Of a stretch of DNA of 11,901 bases, positions 1 through 5,835 are shown piece by piece. The notes below the pieces were generated by a model, which ran no database searches, had not been told where the DNA came from, and saw only the letters and a program-made list of their open reading frames with translations. A program made the position numbers and the translations under genes. The stretch lies in assembly GCA_002715425.1 (NCBI GenBank), contig PAYW01000022.1, positions 20,067-31,967 on the forward strand, given 5' to 3'. This stretch comes from Actinomycetota bacterium (GTDB lineage Bacteria > Actinomycetota > Acidimicrobiia > Acidimicrobiales > UBA8592). How positions within the stretch are numbered: position 1 is the stretch's first letter; every line of letters begins with the position of its first letter.

Positions 1-778
1 ATTGCGGACCAGGGCCTCCGCCAGGCATAAGCATCCGACAGTGCCCAGATGGATATAAATCAAACTGGCAACCACTGTGGTGTTCATTCAAATGATTAAG
101 GGTCTGGGGGTGGACGAACGGAAGGTGGTAACTTTCGTTAAAATTATCTTGAACGCATTTCCAATTCCATTCCCCTTCGATGGTTACCCAATGCGTTCGC
201 TTCATTTCTTCCATGCGGTATGAGTCCAGATGTTCGGTAACAGGATTTAGCCAGTCTCTAAGACTGTCAGATTGAGGATCCATATTGAACCAAATGAAAC
301 CCGCCCAAGTTTCGCATGGAATTTCAACTAAGTTTAATTTCCCACATGGCGACCCTTGTGGGAAATCATCTTCATCGTATGCCCACGTGCACTCACCGGA
401 AGAGCTGAATCTCCAACCGTGGTAAGCACACTGGAATTCTCCACTTGCCAAGGTTCCGACTTCTGCAGTTACTAGTTGGTTTCCGCGATGCTGGCAAGCG
501 TTATAGAAGGCTCGTATTTCGTGGTCTTCGCCGCGAACACAAATAATCGATTCATGGACGATGTCATACTTAACGTAGTCTCCTGGATCAGGTATCTGGT
601 CAACTCTCCCTGCAATCTGCCAGACTCTGGTCCACATTCGCTCCCATTCTTTCTGGGCAAAAGCAGGGGAGTAGTAACGGTAACCAAAAATATTTTGTTC
701 TGAACCTAAATCGGGATCTGGGGCTTTATCTCTTGGTATGCCCGTAATCTCAAGATGAGTTGATCTTGTGTCAGTCAT
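1..778 (-). CDS. Rieske ring-hydroxylating oxygenase alpha subunit (N-terminal 259 residues, runs off the window)
   Basis: The gene reads from an ATG at 778 down to base 1 without a stop, so only the N-terminal 259 codons are present. The [2Fe-2S] Rieske motif is complete: C95-Q-H97 and C117-A-Y-H120, followed by GW. The mononuclear iron site of the catalytic domain begins in D211-N-F-N-E-S-Y-H218-L-P-F-V-H223, with H218 and H223 as ligands. The third ligand would lie beyond the edge. Such alpha subunits take electrons from a reductase and hydroxylate or demethylate an organic substrate in the cytoplasm. The residue three before H218 is Glu215, whereas naphthalene dioxygenase has the bridging Asp there. 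Glu is known from the carnitine/betaine oxygenase type, so the substrate need not be aromatic. No clear Shine-Dalgarno precedes the ATG, but the next in-frame Met (residue 48) lies inside the domain. The gene is divergent from the yeeE-like pair. The family is certain; the substrate is unknown. Confidence 0.93.
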   Translation of the reverse strand, partial: MTDTRSTHLEITGIPRDKAPDPDLGSEQNIFGYRYYSPAFAQKEWERMWTRVWQIAGRVDQIPDPGDYVKYDIVHESIICVRGEDHEIRAFYNACQHRGNQLVTAEVGTLASGEFQCAYHGWRFSSSGECTWAYDEDDFPQGSPCGKLNLVEIPCETWAGFIWFNMDPQSDSLRDWLNPVTEHLDSYRMEEMKRTHWVTIEGEWNWKCVQDNFNESYHLPFVHPQTLNHLNEHHSGCQFDLYPSGHCRMLMPGGGPGPQ

Positions 779-859
779 AAGAAAGTTTTTCTGCTTTTTA
801 AGATAGTTTATTAGTTAGATCACAAAGAATGCAGAAACTAAAAATATTTCGAGGGTAAA
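779..859. promoter_or_regulatory. AT-rich divergent intergenic region
   Basis: This 81-bp AT-rich gap lies between the start of the minus-strand Rieske gene and the plus-strand YeeE-like gene, so it must carry promoters for both unless the YeeE-like pair is read from elsewhere. On the minus strand a TATCTT (complement of 800-805) is a possible -10 box, but I found no convincing -35 at normal spacing. On the plus strand only the Shine-Dalgarno GAGGG at 851-855 is clear. No strong palindrome was seen. Confidence 0.45.
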
Positions 860-1339
860 ATGTTTGATTTGTTGCCGGAAAGGCTCGCTTGGTACATCGT
901 AGGTCCTTCTCTTGGGCTTCTGATTGTGATCTTTTTTCTTGTGCTAAACCAACCATTAGGCGCTAGCGGTGCTTATGTGCATTCGTTAAAATTGATTCAA
1001 CGTAAAACTGACGTCGCAGTTTGGAGAATCTGGTATTTCTTCGGCATCTTCTTAGGAGGAATTCTCACAACACAGATTTTCAGAGATTCAGGGAAGATCC
1101 GATCAGGATACTCAACGATGATAGAGGTGATGCAAGGCGGACCAACAATACTTATAGTTTTCGTAGGTGCTGTTGTCATGGGCTACGGAGCAAAAGTAGC
1201 TGGAGGCTGCACCTCTGGTCATGGCATATGTGGAACGTCCCAACGCTCCGTCGCTTCCATGGTTGCGACAGGGACCTTTATGACCACAGCAGTCCTTACA
1301 ACCCTTGTTATCAGAATATTATCTGGTGGTGATCTATGA
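860..1339 (+). CDS. YeeE/YedE-family membrane protein, N-terminal half-type subunit
   Basis: This 159-residue protein has four likely membrane segments, near residues 11-30, 53-72, 95-114 and 133-153. The signature lies between the last two: G-G-C117-T-S-G-H121-G-I-C124-G. It is the YeeE/YedE (DUF395) sulfur-transport motif, in which conserved cysteines sit along the pore and pass thiosulfate or related sulfur species inward. Full-length members such as TsuA contain two such halves in one chain. Here the halves are separate genes, as in the PmpA/PmpB type. GAGGG at 851-855 is the ribosome binding site. The stop codon overlaps the next start (ATGA, 1336-1339), so the two are translationally coupled and probably form one complex in the cytoplasmic membrane. 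Some YedE relatives are linked to selenium use, which is relevant given the two selenoproteins in this window. The actual substrate is not determined. Confidence 0.9.
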   Translation: MFDLLPERLAWYIVGPSLGLLIVIFFLVLNQPLGASGAYVHSLKLIQRKTDVAVWRIWYFFGIFLGGILTTQIFRDSGKIRSGYSTMIEVMQGGPTILIVFVGAVVMGYGAKVAGGCTSGHGICGTSQRSVASMVATGTFMTTAVLTTLVIRILSGGDL

Positions 1340-1791
1340 AGAACTCTATGGGGCTTCTTTTCGGAGCGTGCTTTGGGGGCTTACTTGGCGCAGCAAATCT
1401 GCATGAATATGACACCATTCATGCAATGTTAAGGCTCGACGAATTCGACGTCTATGGTCTAATGGCGTCTGCCATCTTAGTTTCTGCAGGATTATTGTGG
1501 TGGCTTGAACGTCGGCCAACTCCCACGGTGTTTGATGGGATATTAACACTTCAACGATCTCGCCCTAAAAGACACCACATCATAGGGGGAGGACTTTTCG
1601 GAATCGGATGGGCAATAGCGGGAACCTGCCCAGCGCCAGCTTTAGTGATGGTTTCATCAGGAGCGCTCTATGGCTTAATCGTCATTCTTGGTATCTTTAT
1701 TGGAATTTACCTTGGAGATCGCAACAATATTTCATCTTCATTTGGAGATGGAGAGCACCATTCCTCTAGTGAGGAATTTATCTCACTTTAA
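1336..1791 (+). CDS. YeeE/YedE-family membrane protein, C-terminal half-type subunit
   Basis: This 151-residue partner of the preceding gene starts inside its stop codon. Hydrophobic segments lie near residues 4-22, 40-57, 82-98 and 108-126. The family cysteines are C12 in the first helix and C98 in a G-T-C-P-A-P motif, which matches the second-half signature of YeeE/YedE proteins. The tail after residue 130 is hydrophilic and rich in Ser, Glu and His and probably lies outside the membrane. Together with the first half it would make a complete pseudo-symmetric transporter for a sulfur, or conceivably selenium, compound. The gene ends 11 bp from the end of the convergent bicupin gene, and no terminator hairpin is visible between them. 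Confidence 0.88.
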   Translation: MKNSMGLLFGACFGGLLGAANLHEYDTIHAMLRLDEFDVYGLMASAILVSAGLLWWLERRPTPTVFDGILTLQRSRPKRHHIIGGGLFGIGWAIAGTCPAPALVMVSSGALYGLIVILGIFIGIYLGDRNNISSSFGDGEHHSSSEEFISL

Positions 1792-1802
1792 CTTCAAATG
1801 GT

Positions 1803-2879
1803 TTATGCGTTCGTCCCCAGTGGTGACCATGCGAGGAGGGAAGAGTCACCAGGGAAAACGTTAGCCACGAGTGGGGCGTCATTTGCATCAGCCATTTCTT
1901 TATAGCTCATCCACGATACAACTGCCGCTATTGGAGTTCCCATGCCTTCGTCAAACTGAACTGGCCCATACACATTCGCCGTGTAGATCAGATCTTCATT
2001 TCCGACCCTTTGTGTAGCTTCATGCCGAGCTCCTGCAGGCTCATAGAACCATACTCCAGGACCATAGCCTTCGGGTGGCCCTGCTCTATAACCTATTCGA
2101 CCATTGAGTACAAGAAAATCGGCTGCTCCAAGGTGATAGTGGGGTCCCGCAACGCTGTTATGAAGAACAAGTAGCGTTGACATCATTGTTTCTTCGCTGA
2201 CACGAAGGATCTTGATGCCATAGTCATCCATTCCTGGGAATTCAATCCAAGGTATTGGCCGTGTATCGACCCAATGGGGATGCGTAAACGCTTCATCACC
2301 TGAAGCTCCGCTAGATTGAAGGACTTCACCAAGTGCTTCTGTCTGAGCTATGGCCAGCGGCTCAGGCTCACCATGGAATGGGGCAGGGCGCTCCTGCATG
2401 CATTCTGCCAAACTATTTGGAACTAGAGTCAATCCATTTGTATTCGAAGCTGCTAGGACGTCAAGCGCTGTTAGGATGCTGTCAACTGTCTTGCCATCAT
2501 CCGCTAGGAACGCCACAGGGCCGAAATAGTTTGCTTGGTATTCCGTGGTTTCTTCAACGACTATTCCTTCAACGCGGGAATTGGCCGGAATGTATCCCCA
2601 GATGCCTGGGCCAATGGGAGCCGCCAGCTCTCCTTTGGTGTACGTCATGCGTCCAGAAAGGATCATCATATCTGTCCCACCAAGGAAGACCGTCGTTGGT
2701 AATTCGGTACCAGCTTCAACCTGAACGATCATGGAAAACCATCCTGACTCTCTGCTAGCTCGTAGCGGTTTGAAGCGCATTCCAGGAGCTTGTTTGATTT
2801 CGATCCAAGGCATGGTGTTGGTGTCAATGCCACCTTCGATACCTGTAGGGTCAAATTCTGGGTTGTATGAGACCGACAT
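1803..2879 (-). CDS. Bicupin protein (ChrR/Dke1/dihydroxyacetophenone-dioxygenase-like), N-terminal cupin lacking metal ligands
   Basis: This 358-residue protein contains two cupin domains, roughly residues 25-125 and 210-310. The C-terminal cupin has the expected metal ligands: H247-Y-H249 in motif 1, D254 as the acidic position, and H286 in P-A-G-A-R-H-E. Aligned by the repeated LGxxD and xGR signatures, the N-terminal cupin has T63, F65 and V103 where the three His should be. It is therefore probably a structural copy without a metal. The layout resembles bicupins of the ChrR-like and 2,4'-dihydroxyacetophenone dioxygenase group, which cleave C-C bonds next to ketones using one Fe(II) site. 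The exact reaction is unknown. A good ribosome binding site (AGGAGA on the minus strand) precedes the ATG. It lies 17 bp downstream of the ABM-domain gene, so the two probably form an operon. Confidence is high for the fold and modest for the dioxygenase role. Confidence 0.82.
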   Translation of the reverse strand: MSVSYNPEFDPTGIEGGIDTNTMPWIEIKQAPGMRFKPLRASRESGWFSMIVQVEAGTELPTTVFLGGTDMMILSGRMTYTKGELAAPIGPGIWGYIPANSRVEGIVVEETTEYQANYFGPVAFLADDGKTVDSILTALDVLAASNTNGLTLVPNSLAECMQERPAPFHGEPEPLAIAQTEALGEVLQSSGASGDEAFTHPHWVDTRPIPWIEFPGMDDYGIKILRVSEETMMSTLLVLHNSVAGPHYHLGAADFLVLNGRIGYRAGPPEGYGPGVWFYEPAGARHEATQRVGNEDLIYTANVYGPVQFDEGMGTPIAAVVSWMSYKEMADANDAPLVANVFPGDSSLLAWSPLGTNA

Positions 2880-2896
2880 GTGGGTTCTCCTATTTT

Positions 2897-3220
2897 CTAT
2901 TCAACGGACAATTCTCCCATCAAAGACCAATCATTTGCGTCCTCGATGGTTGTATTAACTATTTTTGGCGTTTCTGCTAGTGCTTGAGGCATTTCGCTCA
3001 TAGCTTTCTTAAAGTGGTCGCTATTAACATGAGGGACAGCGCCATCTTCTTGAAATGCCTCTACAAGAACAAATGTAGATGGATCGTCAGCGCTTTGTGA
3101 CCATTCAAACCATAGATTCCCTGGCTCTTCTCGCGTGGCAACTGTAAAGTCTTGGACAAGATCTAGCCATTTGTCTGTCCATTCAGGTTTTGTCTTAAAT
3201 TTGACAACAATAAAAATCAT
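2897..3220 (-). CDS. ABM-domain (antibiotic biosynthesis monooxygenase superfamily) small protein
   Basis: This is a 107-residue single-domain protein. It opens with a beta strand (MIFIVVKFK), a helix, then E-E-P-G34-N35 and a strand with W37 and F38. A V-L-V-E strand and P-H64-V-N-S-D-H69-F follow. This order is typical of the dimeric alpha/beta-barrel ABM fold, which includes quinone monooxygenases, haem-degrading proteins and autoinducer-2-processing enzymes. Length and motifs fit a complete family member. A strong purine-rich ribosome binding site (AGGGGGAAG on the minus strand) lies a few bases before the ATG. It is the first gene of a likely two-gene operon with the bicupin, suggesting that both act on the same oxidised small molecule. 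The specific activity cannot be assigned, because ABM domains also act as non-enzymatic or cofactor-free proteins. Confidence 0.82.
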   Translation of the reverse strand: MIFIVVKFKTKPEWTDKWLDLVQDFTVATREEPGNLWFEWSQSADDPSTFVLVEAFQEDGAVPHVNSDHFKKAMSEMPQALAETPKIVNTTIEDANDWSLMGELSVE

Positions 3221-3346
3221 TCTTCCCCCTTTTCTTTAAGCATAAATTTCATTTCACAGATTGGCAAGCTAAAGGACTTCCAATGTGTTTGCATGAAAGG
3301 GCATGTACAAATTAATCTTCTATACATTCCACATCGAAGGAGTAGT
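3221..3346. promoter_or_regulatory. Divergent intergenic region with an imperfect inverted repeat
   Basis: This gap separates the minus-strand ABM/bicupin pair from the plus-strand CoA-transferase run and must hold promoters for both. An imperfect inverted repeat, TTGGCAAG (3261-3268) and CTTCCAA (3277-3283) around an 8-nt centre, could be an operator. TATACAT at 3321-3327 is a weak -10 candidate for the plus strand, but no good -35 was found at normal spacing. A Met codon at 3293 opens the same frame as the CoA-transferase but is not used as the start here (see that gene). Confidence 0.4.
3336..3342 (+). promoter_or_regulatory. Ribosome binding site that fixes the CoA-transferase start
   Basis: GAAGGAG lies four bases before ATG 3347. 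The in-frame ATG at 3293 has no such site, and the 18 residues it would add do not resemble the family's N-terminus. Confidence 0.75.
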
Positions 3347-4543
3347 ATGTCTGGACCGCTGCAAGGTTATAAAATAATCGATTTAACTCAAGTAGTATCC
3401 GGCCCCTTTGCAACTATGTTGCTGGCTGATCAGGGTGCCGAAGTAATTAAGATAGAGCCAACAACAGGACTTGGCGATTTAACCCGCCTCCCTTCATTCG
3501 ACAAAGGAGGCATAGGGGCCTTTTATCTGAATAACAACAGAAGAAAAAAGTCTCTATCGATAGATCTTTCCGGAGATGATGGAAAGCAGATCGTTTTAGA
3601 TCTATGTGCAGAGGCAGACGTTATTGTCCAAAACTTTCGACCAGGTGCAATTGAGCGACTAGGTCTAGGTTATGACAGTATCAAGAAAATAAATCCGAAC
3701 ATTATTTATGTTTCAATAAGTGGTTTCGGACCCACCGGGCCATATTCGGATAGGCCTGTTTTGGATCCAGTAATTCAGGGAGTTTGTGGAGTCATTAGCA
3801 GGCAGCTAAACCCCCAAGTTCCATTTCCTGACCTAATAAGGAACCTATACGCTGATAAATCAACTGCATTAACAGTAGCGCAAGCTACGACTGCAGCATT
3901 GCTTGCAAAAGAGCGCGGAAATGGTGGTCAATTAGTTGAGATACCGATGGTCGATGCATGCATGTACTTCTTTTGGCCAGACGCAATGATGGATTTGACG
4001 TTGACAGATGAAGATGCAAATGGCGGAGTGCTTCTTTCAAGCGTCTACAACCTGACTGAGTGTAGTGATGGGAAAATAGTTTACTTCGCAGCCTCAGATG
4101 GGCAACGCGCCGGAGTGTGTCAAGCAGTTGGTCACCCTGAATGGGCTGAAGATGAGCGATTCTCTTCTATGCAGGCTCTTGCTGCAAACCCACAGAATTT
4201 TATACTTCTAGGAGAAATGCTTGCTGAGGCTTTCTTGGAGATGACATGTGACGAAGTTATAGCAGCGCTGATTGAAGCTGATGTGCCAGCGGGCCCTGTC
4301 CTCACTGGCGAAGAGGCCGTTGCAGACCCGCAAATCATCCATAATGAAACACTTGTCGAATGGCAACACCCAGATGCAGGCACGGTTCGCCAGCCGCGCC
4401 CCGCAGCACGCTTTTCGGAAACCCCAACAGATTTGGATTTCTCTGGAGCTCATCGCGGTCAACACAATGAAGAAATCCTCGGTGGTCTTGGGTATTCATC
4501 AGAGCAGATTCAAGGCCTTCAAGAATCTGGAGTGATTGGTTAA
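3347..4543 (+). CDS. CoA-transferase family III (CaiB/BaiF type)
   Basis: The protein is 398 residues, the normal length for a class III CoA-transferase such as formyl-CoA transferase or CaiB. It begins with the family opening G-Y-K-I-I-D-L-T-Q-V-V-S-G-P, followed by M-L-L-A-D-Q-G-A-E-V-I-K-I-E-P at residues 24-38. N-N-N-R-R-K-K-S-L (62-70) and V-Q-N-F-R-P-G (94-100) follow. The nucleophilic Asp that forms the enzyme-CoA anhydride is D140 in D-R-P-V-L-D. The enzyme would move CoA between an acyl-CoA donor and a carboxylic acid in the cytoplasm, usually to activate a substrate for degradation. The start was chosen at 3347 because of the adjacent GAAGGAG. It heads a co-directional run, with an acyl-CoA dehydrogenase 59 bp downstream that could take its product. 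The family is secure; donor and acceptor acids are unknown. Confidence 0.93.
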   Translation: MSGPLQGYKIIDLTQVVSGPFATMLLADQGAEVIKIEPTTGLGDLTRLPSFDKGGIGAFYLNNNRRKKSLSIDLSGDDGKQIVLDLCAEADVIVQNFRPGAIERLGLGYDSIKKINPNIIYVSISGFGPTGPYSDRPVLDPVIQGVCGVISRQLNPQVPFPDLIRNLYADKSTALTVAQATTAALLAKERGNGGQLVEIPMVDACMYFFWPDAMMDLTLTDEDANGGVLLSSVYNLTECSDGKIVYFAASDGQRAGVCQAVGHPEWAEDERFSSMQALAANPQNFILLGEMLAEAFLEMTCDEVIAALIEADVPAGPVLTGEEAVADPQIIHNETLVEWQHPDAGTVRQPRPAARFSETPTDLDFSGAHRGQHNEEILGGLGYSSEQIQGLQESGVIG

Positions 4544-4585
4544 GACTAGAGGACCTGAAGTATTCGCTAGCATGGAATAAAATAC

Positions 4586-4593
4586 AAAAAGGA
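4586..4593 (+). promoter_or_regulatory. Ribosome binding site that fixes a GTG start
   Basis: AAAAAGGA lies nine bases before GTG 4603. The only nearby upstream ATG (4572) is followed two codons later by a stop, so the GTG is the best start for the acyl-CoA dehydrogenase. Confidence 0.6.
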
Positions 4594-4602
4594 CATATTG
4601 AA

Positions 4603-5826
4603 GTGCAGCCAACATATTCGAAAGAAGCCGAAGCGTTCCGTGAAAAAGTTCAAGCTTTTTTGGGGGAGCACCTCCCAGAGAACTGGAAAGGGATTGGAGC
4701 CCTGCCAGCTGATGAAGCATATGCCTTTACCAATAACGAGTGGAGGCCGCTACTAGCCGAGCATCGATTTCTAGCTCCAGCTTGGCCCGAAGAATACGGA
4801 GGCGGTGGATTAACTGAACTGGAGCAGGTTATTTTGGCAGAAGAGTTCATGCGTGCGGGCGTTCCTGCTGGAGGCACAAATGACGCTTTCAGTATTCAGA
4901 TGGTAGGAAACACCATTCTACATTGGGGGAGCGAAGATCAAAGATCACATTTTCTACCAAAAATAATCTCTGGAGAGTACGTATGGTGTCAGGGCTACTC
5001 AGAACCGGATGCGGGCTCAGACTTGGGGGGTCTCGGATGTTCCGCTGAACTCGATGGTGATGAATGGATAATTAACGGACAAAAAATCTGGACATCAGCA
5101 GGCCAATTTGCGAATTGGATCTTCGTGCTCTGCCGAACAGATAAGGATGCCCCAAAACATAAAGGCATTAGTTTTCTCCTTTGTGAAGTAGATCAGCCAG
5201 GGATTGAAATGCGCCCAATCAAAATGCTTTCTGGAGAGTCCGATTTCAATGAAACATTTTTCACCAATGCTAGAACAGCAAAGGAAAATGTCGTAGGTGA
5301 AGTTAATGGCGGGTGGGCCGTTGCTATGACTCTTCTTGGATATGAACGAGGAGAGAGCGCTGCAACAATGCCGATTATGTTCCGGCACGAAGTTGACAAA
5401 CTACTTGAATTAGCGAAGGAAAAGAAACTATCTACAGATCCGACTATTCGTCAGAGGCTTGCCCAAATTTATATTGAAGTTGAATTAATGCGCTTGTTGG
5501 GTATGAGGACGTTAACTGGATTTCTCAAAGGAAGGCAGCCAGGTCCTCAGGAAAGCGCATTTAAGCTCTATTGGTCTGAATATCATAAACGGGTGACAGA
5601 GCTTTCTCTTGATATTTTGGGAAGTGAAGCACTAGCGCTTGAAGGAAGTCCGCCCTCCACATCCTTTCATGCAGATAATCCAGGCGCGGAGAATTCTAGT
5701 TCATCATGGATCGGCGCTTTCTACAATGCGCGGGCAGGAACGATATACGCTGGCACGTCACAAATTCAACGAAATATCCTCGGAGAGATGGTCTTGGGCC
5801 TCCCCAAAGAGCCTCGTCCAGGTTAA
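4603..5826 (+). CDS. Acyl-CoA dehydrogenase with the catalytic Glu in the isovaleryl-CoA-dehydrogenase position
   Basis: This is a complete 407-residue FAD-dependent acyl-CoA dehydrogenase starting at GTG. Landmarks are W-P-E-E-Y-G-G-G-G (61-69), the FAD/acyl segment G-Y-S-E-P-D-A-G-S-D-L (131-141), K-I-W-T-S-A-G (161-167) and the C-terminal Y-A-G-T-S-Q-I-Q-R-N-I (382-392). In medium-chain enzymes the catalytic base is the Glu of YEGT, which here is Ala383. The G-Y-E248-R-G segment supplies a Glu next to Arg, where isovaleryl- and long-chain-type enzymes carry their base, so the protein is probably active. It would form a trans-2,3 double bond in an acyl-CoA and pass electrons to an ETF. The ending E-M-V-L-G-L-P-K-E-P resembles actinobacterial FadE proteins acting on branched or steroid-like acyl-CoAs. 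It follows the CoA-transferase by 59 bp and precedes the AhpD-like selenoprotein by 9 bp. Confidence 0.94.
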   Translation: MQPTYSKEAEAFREKVQAFLGEHLPENWKGIGALPADEAYAFTNNEWRPLLAEHRFLAPAWPEEYGGGGLTELEQVILAEEFMRAGVPAGGTNDAFSIQMVGNTILHWGSEDQRSHFLPKIISGEYVWCQGYSEPDAGSDLGGLGCSAELDGDEWIINGQKIWTSAGQFANWIFVLCRTDKDAPKHKGISFLLCEVDQPGIEMRPIKMLSGESDFNETFFTNARTAKENVVGEVNGGWAVAMTLLGYERGESAATMPIMFRHEVDKLLELAKEKKLSTDPTIRQRLAQIYIEVELMRLLGMRTLTGFLKGRQPGPQESAFKLYWSEYHKRVTELSLDILGSEALALEGSPPSTSFHADNPGAENSSSSWIGAFYNARAGTIYAGTSQIQRNILGEMVLGLPKEPRPG

Positions 5827-5835
5827 GGGGTACTC

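Noticed and set aside
2333..2758. Plus-strand ORF across the bicupin gene
   Set aside because: Shadow of the bicupin coding strand with no ribosome binding site or recognisable domain.
3293..3346. 18-residue N-terminal extension of the CoA-transferase
   Set aside because: No ribosome binding site at 3293 and no family similarity; GAAGGAG precedes ATG 3347.
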